24,516 bases of DNA from CAYTZO01 sp964442525 (GCA_964442525.1 CAYTZO010000012.1:1-24516), one strand, 5' to 3'; counted from the first letter of the stretch, positions 8,050 through 14,525 are shown. Numbers and translations: made by a program. The notes: generated from the letters alone by a model not told the origin.

Positions 8050-8774
8050 TGAAAAGCATGTCAGGCGCTGTTGTCCTCTTTTTTCTCCTTCTGTTTGCCT
8101 ATACAAAAATCGTGGGACCCATTCCTTTCTCGGTAACCTCGCTCGTGACGCAAAAAACCGATTCATTCCAGGTAAGCGGAGAGGGAAAAGTCAGTGTACC
8201 GCCGGATATTGCGCTGCTTAATGCCGGGGTAACGGCGAATGCTCCGACAGTCAAAGCCGCTCAGGATCAACTCAACACAAAAATAAACAGCGTCAGCCGC
8301 GCAGTGAAAGCTGCCGGTATTCCCGATAAGGATATTCAGACAAGTAATTACTCGGTGTTCCCCCAATACAACTACCAACAAGGCAATCAAATTACCGGCT
8401 ACACCGCCTCATCAAATCTCACGATTAAAGTCCGGCAAATGGATAAAGCCAGCATCGTCATCGATGCGGCAGCCTCGGCAGGTGCCAATCAAATTGGCGG
8501 TATTTCCTTTGATATTGACGATAAATCAAAAGCGGAAAATCAGGCGCGGGAACTAGCGGTTGCCCAGGCCAAAAAGAAAGCGGCCGATGCGGCAAAAACT
8601 GCCGGATTTACCCTGGGCAGTATCGTCAACTATTCCGAGACGTTCGGTACTCCTCCCCGGCCGGTACCATTTCTTAACAAGGCGGAATCAGCAATTTCTA
8701 ACGCGCCAACTCAGATTGAGCCGGGAACCAATGAGGTCAATATCACAGTCACTTTAAGCTTCGAAATCCGCTAG
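8046..8774 (+). CDS. SIMPL-domain (DUF541) membrane-anchored protein
   Basis: Starts within the folD stop (ATGA overlap) with GGAG at 8036-8039, so it is translationally coupled; an ATG at 8049 is an equally good start. Residues about 7-24 form one hydrophobic segment, either an uncleaved anchor or a signal peptide; the rest would be outside the membrane. The SIMPL fold is clear: VSGEGKVSVPPDIALLNAGV near the start of the domain, GYTASSNLTIKV in the middle, AVAQAKKKAADAAKTAGF, and a final TNEVNITVTLSFEI strand. Length (242) is typical. Its biochemical role is not established; relatives form periplasmic or surface oligomers. The link with folD looks positional rather than functional. Confidence 0.88.
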   Translation: MMKSMSGAVVLFFLLLFAYTKIVGPIPFSVTSLVTQKTDSFQVSGEGKVSVPPDIALLNAGVTANAPTVKAAQDQLNTKINSVSRAVKAAGIPDKDIQTSNYSVFPQYNYQQGNQITGYTASSNLTIKVRQMDKASIVIDAAASAGANQIGGISFDIDDKSKAENQARELAVAQAKKKAADAAKTAGFTLGSIVNYSETFGTPPRPVPFLNKAESAISNAPTQIEPGTNEVNITVTLSFEIR

Positions 8775-8808
8775 TAGATTTCACTCAAAAACCTCTTTAC
8801 TATGGGTC

Positions 8809-8837
8809 TTGAACTGCCTGGCGAGACTTATTAGAAT
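8809..8837 (+). promoter_or_regulatory. Sigma70-type promoter for the C39-like gene
   Basis: TTGAAC (8809-8814) and TAGAAT (8832-8837) are 17 bp apart, in the 94-bp interval after the SIMPL gene. Transcription would begin near 8844, about 25 nt before the ATG at 8869. No Shine-Dalgarno sequence is visible in that leader. Confidence 0.55.
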
Positions 8838-8868
8838 GTTGCGTACCGGCAATCCCCGTTAATATTTT

Positions 8869-9468
8869 ATGGGAAGAACAAAAGTTACACCAGTGTACCA
8901 GCCAGGAGACGATCCAGCCTGCGGCGCCGCGGCACTTAAACATGCACTGGCTATTTTGGGCAGGCGCAAGTCGCTTACCAGCCTCAAAGAAGTTTGTAAA
9001 ATTACCAGGAATGGTACCTCTACGAAGAGCATGATCCGGGCAGTCAACAAGCTTGGGCTTGCGACGGAAGTTATAAAGTCGGCTACGCTCCATCATGTCC
9101 ATTCAGCCCTTCATTATGGTCCAAATAACGTCCGGGCGGTGCTTGTGAGTTATCTTTATGATACGGACGGTGACGGCAACCCTAACCCAGACTCCGGCCA
9201 TTGGGCTGCGGTATCGGGTTTTCTCGCAAGTAAAAGCAGAATAGTGCTCTTTGACAGTATCAAAGGACAAAAAAAATCATATCTTTGGGAAGAGTTCCGC
9301 GACCGATGGACTGATTATGATCTGAAGCGCCGCAAAGTAGGGAAGCGGGGGCACCGGTATAAGATTGTGCGACATTGGCAACCACAACTTATGATGGTCA
9401 TTGCAAAAAAACCGAGCAATCTGCCACAATTTTCTATAGGGTCGGCAAAAACATACCCGGCCTCTTAG
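8869..9468 (+). CDS. C39-like cysteine peptidase, stand-alone
   Basis: A 199-residue protein with the papain-like C39 arrangement: Gln11 (oxyanion) and Cys18 in YQPGDDPACGAAAL, His111 in SGHWAAVSGF, and Asp129 in VLFDSIKG. Unlike bacteriocin-exporting C39 enzymes it has no fused ABC transporter and no membrane segments, and no signal peptide is evident. Just before the catalytic His is an Asp-rich loop, DTDGDGNPNPD (98-108), that resembles a calcium-binding loop and could make activity Ca-dependent. The C-terminus is basic. Substrate unknown; peptide processing or isopeptide cleavage are possible. The P-loop gene begins 10 nt after its stop, so the pair is probably co-transcribed. Confidence 0.75.
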   Translation: MGRTKVTPVYQPGDDPACGAAALKHALAILGRRKSLTSLKEVCKITRNGTSTKSMIRAVNKLGLATEVIKSATLHHVHSALHYGPNNVRAVLVSYLYDTDGDGNPNPDSGHWAAVSGFLASKSRIVLFDSIKGQKKSYLWEEFRDRWTDYDLKRRKVGKRGHRYKIVRHWQPQLMMVIAKKPSNLPQFSIGSAKTYPAS

Positions 9469-9478
9469 AAAATTTCTC

Positions 9479-10276
9479 ATGAATCTTGGAGAACTTAAAC
9501 CAGACCGAAACCTAGGCCTAAGCAGCGATCCGTCAGGACATAGCCAAGAGACCGGAAAAAAGATTTCCGTCAGTAACTGGGATGTCCTCCTCGACGCAAT
9601 TGTCAATCTCAAGGCACAAAAGCTCCTCATTCCCGTGTTTTGTATTGATGGAAGTGAAGGAACCGGCAAGACCGAATTTCTCCATTGGCTCAATAATCAG
9701 CTGAAGACGGAAATGGGTCTAGAACATATTGCGACGATCGACACTGATTGGGCGCTTCTTTCGACACCATATCGCAGGGAGAATCCGGAGTTTCAAAAGG
9801 GGAGAAGTGATCACCGCACGTGGTACAGGCAAGGGAGACTCATGGGCTTAGTCAACCAGGCATTAAAAGCAGTCGAAGACGGCTCACGGAACATCAAAGT
9901 CGGCATGCGCTATATCCACGGCCAAAAAGACGGCCTTGTCCAGCCTCAGGAAAATCTTCTGATCGGAGATGCTATCATCATCGAAGGAACGTTCGCAAGT
10001 AACCCCGACCTTCTTGGCGTGATGAGGAAACATAATGTCAGCCCAATTACGCTGGTGGTAGAAACCCCTCTTGCCGAACGGCTGGAACGCATCCGCGCCA
10101 AGGCAGAGGAGAGGAAGCATGATCCTGAACGGCAAATTCAAACCCTCAACTCAGTCGTTATCCCTACATGGGAAAAGTATTGGGAGAGCATAAAGCCAAC
10201 CACCCAATTTATCGCCCGCTCCTCACACAACTTCTTCGTCATTGAAAAAAATCCAGCATTCGTCCGGCTCTTATAG
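9479..10276 (+). CDS. P-loop NTPase, uridine kinase-like
   Basis: A 265-residue protein. After a poorly conserved N-terminus of about 48 residues comes a beta strand and Walker A loop, DGSEGTGKT (Lys64, Thr65), then IDTDW (88-91) at the place of the substrate-binding Asp of the uridine kinase/phosphoribulokinase family, a YRR element, and DAIIIEGTFA, similar to the conserved EG strand of that family. An Arg/Lys-rich helix (ERLERIRAKAEERK) would be the lid. The phosphate acceptor cannot be read from sequence. No Shine-Dalgarno sequence; 10 nt after the C39-like gene. The REP-like repeat follows its stop by about 15 bp. Confidence 0.7.
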   Translation: MNLGELKPDRNLGLSSDPSGHSQETGKKISVSNWDVLLDAIVNLKAQKLLIPVFCIDGSEGTGKTEFLHWLNNQLKTEMGLEHIATIDTDWALLSTPYRRENPEFQKGRSDHRTWYRQGRLMGLVNQALKAVEDGSRNIKVGMRYIHGQKDGLVQPQENLLIGDAIIIEGTFASNPDLLGVMRKHNVSPITLVVETPLAERLERIRAKAEERKHDPERQIQTLNSVVIPTWEKYWESIKPTTQFIARSSHNFFVIEKNPAFVRLL

Positions 10277-10291
10277 TTCAACGACGTTCGT

Positions 10292-10357
10292 GTTTGAGGC
10301 TAAATGAAACTGCTTCATTTCTAGAGGATTAGGACGCCCTTTCAAAGGACCGTCCCC
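10292..10357 (-). repeat. 66-bp REP-like repeat, inverted relative of 6840-6905
   Basis: Read on the minus strand it matches 6840-6905 at 59 of 66 positions with no gaps. Several differences fall in the hairpin next to GGGGACGGTCC and largely keep it foldable, which suggests selection on structure or a family of related elements. The right half of the full 144-bp element is missing. It lies between the stops of two convergent genes, ending 3 bp from the recombinase stop, so it could serve as a terminator for either. Confidence 0.75.
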
Positions 10358-10360
10358 GAT

Positions 10361-11317
10361 TTACTTTCTGTGAAAACGCTCGTGAATCTGTTTGAGCTGG
10401 GGGTTGGTAATATGCGTATAGATCTGAGTCGTGGAAACGTTTTTGTGTCCTAAAAGCTCCTGAATCGCCCGCAGATCAGCCCCTCCGGTAAGAAGGTCCG
10501 TTGCAAAACTGTGGCGCAGGCCGTGCGGCGTAATTTTAATCGGAAGCCGCCCTTTTTTGACGTACTTCTCAACGAGCCGTTGAACCGACCGAGCCGTAAG
10601 TCTAAGTGATTCTCCCGCGGCATCATCTAGGTCGGCCTTTTTCCCGCTATAGCGGACAAATAACGCTTTTGCCTGATCTTCTCGTTTGCCGAGATAGCGC
10701 TTGAGCCATTCGACTGCCTTTTCGGAGAGAAAAACCACACGGGCTCTCCCTCCTTTTCCGATCACCCCAAACTCGCGCCGATCCAGGTTTACCGTGCCGC
10801 GGTCAAGTTTTACAAGCTCTGAAACGCGAAGTCCAGTTGAAAAAAGTACCTCCATAATCGCTTTATCCCGAAGCCCCTGAGGTGTGGCGATTTCAGGCAT
10901 ATTGAGGAGCCGTTCGATCTGCTCGCGGTCAAGGAACTTGAGACTGTGGCTTTCCGCTTTTCCGAGTTCAATCGTCTCTGGGGGAAGGACCTTAAGGTTC
11001 TTACGAGTAAGGTATTTAAGGAAACTCCTTAGGGCAATAAGGTGATAATTTTGCGTCACGCGCTTAAGCGTGAGATTCTTCTCATCGGTAAAGCGGGAAA
11101 GATACAATCGGTACTGCCGGATAGCTTCAGGAGTAATTGCCTCCAGCGTGGGCCCCCCCGCCGAAGCCTTGGCGAAGGTGGGGGAGGGGATATGGGCCGT
11201 CAGGAAGCCCAAAAATCGATCTAAATAGTGCCGGTAATTGCGGATCGTAAGTTTGCTGACATTTTTCTCAATTTCGAGATATTCCAAAAACTCATCAATA
11301 AGCTGTTTCAGCGGCAT
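10361..11317 (-). CDS. XerC/XerD-type tyrosine recombinase
   Basis: Site-specific recombinase, 318 residues, of the type that resolves chromosome dimers at dif; it could equally be an element integrase. N-terminal SAM-like core-binding domain (about 1-105), then the catalytic domain with all six residues: Arg164 (GLRVSEL), Lys188 (GKGGRARVV), His265 and Arg268 (HGLRHSFA), His291 (LLGHKNV) and the nucleophile Tyr300 (IYTH). Length is near that of XerC/D (about 300) except for an insert at residues 44-56, PSPTFAKASAGGP, encoded by a GC-rich repeat (11150-11188) in the N-terminal domain. It lacks the extra motif of integron integrases. Near-consensus boxes TTGACA (11365-11370) and TACAAT (11345-11350) lie upstream but only 14 bp apart. 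No dif site was recognised nearby. Confidence 0.9.
   Translation of the reverse strand: MPLKQLIDEFLEYLEIEKNVSKLTIRNYRHYLDRFLGFLTAHIPSPTFAKASAGGPTLEAITPEAIRQYRLYLSRFTDEKNLTLKRVTQNYHLIALRSFLKYLTRKNLKVLPPETIELGKAESHSLKFLDREQIERLLNMPEIATPQGLRDKAIMEVLFSTGLRVSELVKLDRGTVNLDRREFGVIGKGGRARVVFLSEKAVEWLKRYLGKREDQAKALFVRYSGKKADLDDAAGESLRLTARSVQRLVEKYVKKGRLPIKITPHGLRHSFATDLLTGGADLRAIQELLGHKNVSTTQIYTHITNPQLKQIHERFHRK
11150..11188 (-). repeat. GC-rich imperfect palindromic repeat inserted in frame in the recombinase gene
   Basis: The plus strand has a C-run followed by CCGAAGCCTTGGCGAAGG and a G-run. CCCCCGCC can pair with GGTGGGGG around a GCC/GGC core. It adds about 13 residues (residues 44-56) without breaking the frame. 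Composition differs sharply from the flanking gene. I recall FAKASAG-type segments from other CPR proteins, which suggests a dispersed element, but that needs a search. Confidence 0.6.
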
Positions 11318-11394
11318 ATTTCGGCAACAGGGCCTATACTCATAATTGTACGACGTGAATCGTTTGTCAAGTCAAATGAAATTACGGAGTCAAC

Positions 11395-11775
11395 TTATCT
11401 TTCTACGGAGCGACGAAGCTTTTGGTCTACGGTCACACATACCCTATCTGGATAAAACCGGCAGGTCATCCCAAAATATGCGGATTCACCCCACTCAGGG
11501 AATTCATCAGTGACTTCATGGGTCGCTACCTTTATACCAAGATCAAATACATTAACTATTTGCTTTGTCCTACCATATTCCTTTGGGATGCTCTTACCGT
11601 AACAGGCTAAATTACAGGCAACACATTTTTCACCAACCGGCGTAAATTCTCTTTGATTATCCGCAGTCATCGGTGACATCCGAGTAATCGGCGGATGAGT
11701 TGCATTAAATTCGACCGTCTGTTCGTATAGGGCGGTTGCTTTTCTTATGGCGGCTTTGGTGGCGCTGCTTGACAT
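11395..11775 (-). CDS. Hypothetical cysteine-containing protein
   Basis: A 126-residue frame starting MSSSATKAAIRKAT. I prefer this ATG (11775) to one 24 nt upstream because the promoter at 11788-11816 would start transcription near 11781, giving a leader of about 6 nt. The N-terminus is helical; CVACNLACYG near residues 54-63 has three Cys in a CxxCxxxC pattern that could bind metal but is too little to assign a zinc ribbon. Two further Cys occur in TCRFYPDRVCV near the C-terminus. No membrane segment. The recombinase gene follows 77 bp downstream on the same strand. I recognise no family. It looks less GC-rich than the surrounding genes. Confidence 0.5.
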   Translation of the reverse strand: MSSSATKAAIRKATALYEQTVEFNATHPPITRMSPMTADNQREFTPVGEKCVACNLACYGKSIPKEYGRTKQIVNVFDLGIKVATHEVTDEFPEWGESAYFGMTCRFYPDRVCVTVDQKLRRSVER

Positions 11776-11787
11776 AATTAATACGGT

Positions 11788-11816
11788 TTTATACCACAAA
11801 ACAGAAAGCTCTTCAA
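11788..11816 (-). promoter_or_regulatory. Sigma70-type promoter for the cysteine-containing hypothetical gene
   Basis: On the minus strand TTGAAG (11811-11816) and TATAAA (11788-11793) are 17 bp apart. The predicted start, near 11781, is about 6 nt from the ATG at 11775. A hairpin (11817-11844) directly abuts the -35 box and might be an operator or upstream terminator. Confidence 0.5.
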
Positions 11817-12028
11817 GCTCAAAAATCTAGCCTCGATTTTGAGCCCCTGTAGTGCCCTAGGACGGCTGATTTTGGACGAAAGCACTAAGTAGTCGTCTTA
11901 ATCTAGAGCCAGTAAACAACCCAAAGCCTAATAAGCAGGCGTCGAAGTCTTAAAAAGTATCAGGAGAAAACTTGATGGAAATTGGTAGGAAATAGAGAAA
12001 GTAAGGGGGAGTAAAAATTCGTATAAAA

Positions 12029-12068
12029 GCTCGTTTTGCGAAAACTTCATAGGTGTCGTAAAACGAGC
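12029..12068. repeat. Hairpin with 9-bp outer stem
   Basis: GCTCGTTTT (12029-12037) pairs with AAAACGAGC (12060-12068); after one mismatch CGA pairs with TCG. The loop is 14 nt. It stands three bases from the next hairpin and shares its TTTTGCGA/TCG-AAAA sequence, so the two look like duplicates of a common half-site. Confidence 0.7.
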
Positions 12069-12071
12069 GCA

Positions 12072-12107
12072 ATCTTTTGCGACAGCCTCCATGATGTCGC
12101 AAAAGAT
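12072..12107. repeat. Hairpin with perfect 13-bp stem
   Basis: ATCTTTTGCGACA (12072-12084) and TGTCGCAAAAGAT (12095-12107) are exact reverse complements around a 10-nt loop. No T-run follows on either strand, so it is not a standard intrinsic terminator. AGCCTC spans the stem-loop junction. Confidence 0.75.
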
Positions 12108-12259
12108 ATATTGTACGACTATATATGATTTCTACCCTGTCTTCCTTACCTGCCAAAAATCTCTGTAGCACGGGGTCTCTCACCGGGGAGAGACATATCA
12201 AGGGAAGCACGCAACCGGGATGGATATAAGAACCGACGCAAAGCTCTTTCCCGCCCCGT

Positions 12260-12295
12260 GTGCATTAGTTAACAGAACAAGAGCAACTAATGCAC
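12260..12295. repeat. Hairpin with perfect 11-bp stem
   Basis: GTGCATTAGTT (12260-12270) pairs with AACTAATGCAC (12285-12295) around a 14-nt loop. About 20 nt later on the plus strand is a run of six T (12317-12322); the spacing is too long for a simple terminator. Confidence 0.7.
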
Positions 12296-12339
12296 TTCTC
12301 TAAAAGGCTTTTCGGGTTTTTTATATGACGTCGCAGATA

Positions 12340-12625
12340 GATTGTTAATATGCTCCAAACCATCACTTTTGAGGCTGAACTTCCATTCCCCACACAATTG
12401 CATCCTAAGGATACCGAACGGTATTTAGCGCATTATCGTGCTCCAAAGTACTGCTTTCGAGGCTATGGTGCATGAAAATACTTAGCAGTCAGCCTCCGAG
12501 AGCACGAAGACAGACGGTTTTCGGTTGTTTTTAGCCTATTAATATGCTCCAAACCATCACTTTTGAGGCTGACTTTTGCCGTCAATCTTTTTGATAGTGA
12601 TGTGATTTGGAGCGTAGTAACAATC
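12340..12625. mobile_element. 286-bp element with terminal inverted repeats and internal motif copies
   Basis: The left end reads GATTGTTAATATGCTCCAAA and the right end, reverse-complemented, GATTGTTACTACGCTCCAAA; both continue to CATCACT with a 2-nt length difference, about 28 bp in all. A 34-bp segment of the left end (12345-12378) is repeated exactly at 12539-12572 in direct orientation. A diverged copy starts near 12438 (GTGCTCCAAA..CTTTCGAGGCT) and a partial inverted one ends near 12507; these two form a hairpin (TCGTGCTC 12436-12443 with GAGCACGA 12500-12507, then GAGGCT with AGCCTC). It has no coding capacity. A non-autonomous transposable element fits the ends; the repeated core also resembles an iteron-like binding array. 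Confidence 0.6.
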
Positions 12626-12741
12626 CAAATGACCGGTTTTTCGCATACATTGTGTACTCAGGCGAGAGTAAAAGTGCAAGGCATCATCTTGCCCCCATCC
12701 TTTGCCCATACCGTAAGCGTTATGCACCCCTTGTGAAATGC

Positions 12742-12792
12742 GAAGCTAAGGAGCGTGAAAAATATTATCTCTTCCTCACTCCTTTTAGCTTC
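12742..12792. repeat. Large imperfect hairpin
   Basis: GAAGCTAAGGAGCGTG (12742-12757) pairs with CACTCCTTTTAGCTTC (12777-12792) with two small bulges, around a 19-nt loop. It lies outside the inverted-repeat element, about 25 bp before the A/T-rich tract. No gene reads through it. Confidence 0.6.
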
Positions 12793-12913
12793 AAAATTCG
12801 TGGAAAAGTACCCTATAGTTATCCACAATTATATAATTTATATATATCAAACTATATCATATCAGGAGACTCTTCAGCACAGAAACCACTACCCCACTTC
12901 CCCGCCGCTGCCG

Positions 12914-13753
12914 TTACACCACGCCCCGCCAGCGTGTCGCGAGCATAACGATGACAAAAACAATCGCAACAACACCTAAAAATTCAATCGCGGTTTTTTT
13001 GTACAGACGTTCGACAAGGTACTGCTGCCCCATCCCAACCAGCGAGTAAAAGGCGGTAGTCAAAAAAAGCGCAATAAGTGTTGTCGCCACCGGCCAAAAT
13101 GAAAACATCCACGCGATTTCCATAAGAATAACGCTCATCGCGATCGTTAGTCTCAATACCCGCCCCCCGAGCATTTCGCCCAGCTCTGCTGCCCACAGCG
13201 CCTGAAGAACCAGGAAAAAACTGACTATTCCAACCAAAAGCACATTCACGCCCACAGGGAGCCTGAATGCCAAGATAGTTTGCGTCAAAAGAAAATACGT
13301 CACCAAAGAAAGTAAAAACCCAACGGAATGTGCGGCTCGAAGGAGTGCAATCGTGCGTTCAGCGGCAACGTTATAAATATTCTCCGTAAGAAGAAGCGCG
13401 TACGTTCCTACCGCGTAAAGTGCTGCCACGGGAAGCCTCGTGAGCCACCGTACCGGAAGAAGAAAGTAAAAAAGCCCAACCGCCATGGTAAAAAGCGTTG
13501 GGAGCGTGAGAAGCGTCAGCCATTCAATACGGGAAAGATCTTCTCTTAGGCCCCAGGCCGACAAAAAGAAGGTAGCAACTGACAGAAATCCTACCATCGG
13601 GTAGCGTAATTCTCCCGGCATAATCTGCGTAATCACGAGTCCGAATGTCAGGATAAGCGTGATAATCACCAATTGCTGACGCTTGGTAAGCCGCACGTGT
13701 CGTTGCCATCTTCGTAAAGGAAAACGAAAAAAATTTATAAGCTTTTCTCTCAT
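12914..13753 (-). CDS. Polytopic membrane protein of unknown function
   Basis: A 279-residue protein with a basic, Arg-rich N-terminus (about 1-26) and about eight predicted membrane segments, the first near 28-46 and the last near 255-272. Possible motifs are scarce; LTENIYNVAAERTIALLRAAH and a polar loop between helices stand out. Its ATG overlaps the yebC stop (ATGA), so it is translationally coupled to yebC and transcribed from the yebC promoter. It resembles uncharacterised membrane proteins common in CPR genomes (possibly the DUF5656 group, from memory), with no known function. The coupling hints that its expression tracks YebC. Confidence 0.8.
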   Translation of the reverse strand: MREKLINFFRFPLRRWQRHVRLTKRQQLVIITLILTFGLVITQIMPGELRYPMVGFLSVATFFLSAWGLREDLSRIEWLTLLTLPTLFTMAVGLFYFLLPVRWLTRLPVAALYAVGTYALLLTENIYNVAAERTIALLRAAHSVGFLLSLVTYFLLTQTILAFRLPVGVNVLLVGIVSFFLVLQALWAAELGEMLGGRVLRLTIAMSVILMEIAWMFSFWPVATTLIALFLTTAFYSLVGMGQQYLVERLYKKTAIEFLGVVAIVFVIVMLATRWRGVV

Positions 13754-14478
13754 AGGGTCTCGGCGAGATTTGTATAGACGTGCTGGACATCTTCAAGCGA
13801 CTCAAGAAGAGAGGCAAGGCTGTGGATTTTCTCCGTTACTCCCTCCTTCACGGCAACCGCCACAACGGGTTTAAAAACCAAATTACTCGAAGCAACAGGT
13901 ATCCCGGCGGCGATAAGTTTTGCTTTGACTTTGGCGAGCATTGCCATTGTTGTGTATAACTTATACACATTTTTCCCTGTCTTCACGTCATCTGCGCCCG
14001 AGTCGATGGCGATTTCCATAATCCGGTCGACAGAGCCGGCAGTAACCGGAACAGTAATTTCTCCCATCCTGGTGAACAAAAAATTTACCGCTCCTTCGCT
14101 GGCGAGCGAACCGCCCGCCTGTTCCAAAACATGCTTTACTTCGGCGACCGTTCTGGCCCGGTTATCGGTCGCCGCTTCGATAACCAATGCTATCCCTCCC
14201 GGACCGTATCCTTCGTAGATGACCGATTCTATCATGCTCCCCTCTCCGGCTAGCCCGCGACTGATGGCCCGCTCGATTGTGTCTTTGGGCATATTCGCTT
14301 CCCGGGCTTTCTCCAGCGCAAGGCGCAAATGGTAGTTTTTTTCCGGATCTCCAATACCTCCGCCCTCGCGTACCGCGATGGTAATGGCGCGACTGGCTTT
14401 AGTAAACGCCTGGCTTTTTGCAGCGTCCGTCGTCGCTTTTTGGTGTTTTACTTTCGACCACTTTGAATGTCCCGACAT
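13750..14478 (-). CDS. yebC: YebC/PmpR (TACO1-like) family protein
   Basis: 242 residues, typical length. The family signature is intact: MSGHSKWSKVKHQKATTDA at the start, LALEKAREANMPKDTIERAI, and the YEGYGPGGIALVIEAATDNR stretch, followed by VKHVLEQAGGSLASEGAVNFLF. Members act as transcriptional regulators or, as shown for some bacterial YebC and mitochondrial TACO1, help ribosomes through difficult sequences such as proline runs. Cytoplasmic. Transcribed from 14524-14552; the leader of about 40 nt can fold through ATGCTAAA and TTTAGCAT, which might allow feedback. The coding sequence contains a 19-bp palindrome (13951-13969) made of two DnaA-box-like sequences. Confidence 0.96.
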   Translation of the reverse strand: MSGHSKWSKVKHQKATTDAAKSQAFTKASRAITIAVREGGGIGDPEKNYHLRLALEKAREANMPKDTIERAISRGLAGEGSMIESVIYEGYGPGGIALVIEAATDNRARTVAEVKHVLEQAGGSLASEGAVNFLFTRMGEITVPVTAGSVDRIMEIAIDSGADDVKTGKNVYKLYTTMAMLAKVKAKLIAAGIPVASSNLVFKPVVAVAVKEGVTEKIHSLASLLESLEDVQHVYTNLAETL

Positions 14479-14483
14479 AAGAG

Positions 14484-14525
14484 ATGCTAAATGAGCAACA
14501 AAAAACGTTCTTTAGCATTTAGCAT
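14484..14525 (-). promoter_or_regulatory. Inverted repeat in the yebC leader/promoter
   Basis: ATGCTAAAT (14484-14492) and ATTTAGCAT (14517-14525) are exact inverted repeats, 24 bp apart. The right side is doubled, giving overlapping TTTAGCA units (14511-14525). It overlaps the yebC transcription start and the edge of its -10 box, so it could be an operator or an RNA hairpin. Confidence 0.4.

Larger units (their letters stand above)
11817..12913. other. 1.1-kb hairpin-rich intergenic region
   Basis: No convincing gene. Stems seen: 11817-11844 (GCTCAAAA/TTTTGAGC plus 2 bp past a bulge); 11849-11887 (TAGTGC/GCACTA); 12029-12068 (GCTCGTTTT/AAAACGAGC, continued by CGA/TCG); 12072-12107 (13-bp perfect stem); 12175-12194 (GTCTCTC/GAGAGAC); 12260-12295 (11-bp perfect stem); the inverted-repeat element 12340-12625; and 12742-12792 (GAAGCTAA..GGAG pairing with CTCC..TTAGCTTC, small bulges). 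The hexamer AGCCTC or its complement recurs at 11829, 12084, 12371, 12459, 12491 and 12565, and also in both REP-like repeats. From about 12828 to 12865 the DNA is almost pure A/T. Short frames here lack homology and coding character. Confidence 0.65.

Noticed and set aside
11318..11394. dif site next to the Xer gene
   Set aside because: CATAAT and nearby sequence resemble part of a half-site, but no partner arm of the TTATGTTAAA type lies 6 bp away.
11950..12210. 86-aa reading frame on the minus strand
   Set aside because: It reads through two perfect hairpins and shows no recognisable domain.
11318..12300. Integron or attC array beside a tyrosine recombinase
   Set aside because: The recombinase lacks the extra IntI motif, and the hairpins lack the GTTRRRY/RYYYAAC core sites and gene cassettes.
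12340..12625. CRISPR array
   Set aside because: Repeats are few, diverged, in both orientations and irregularly spaced; no cas genes.
11817..12792. Known structured RNAs (tmRNA, RNase P RNA, SRP RNA, tRNA) or a retron
   Set aside because: None of their conserved sequences were seen on either strand, and there is no reverse transcriptase gene in the window.
12800..12870. Replication origin: a DnaA box (12819-12827), an A/T-rich tract, and iteron-like repeats, with gyrase genes in the neighbourhood
   Set aside because: Only one exact box lies here, and another exact box occurs inside lgt (22529-22537), so the match is weak. dnaA and dnaN are absent. In lines I sampled, the plus strand is C-rich on both sides, so I see no skew switch, and gene directions converge rather than diverge here.
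12607..12948. 113-aa reading frame on the plus strand
   Set aside because: It starts with TTG inside the inverted-repeat element, runs through a hairpin and the A/T tract, and ends antisense in the membrane protein gene; no homology or ribosome-binding site.
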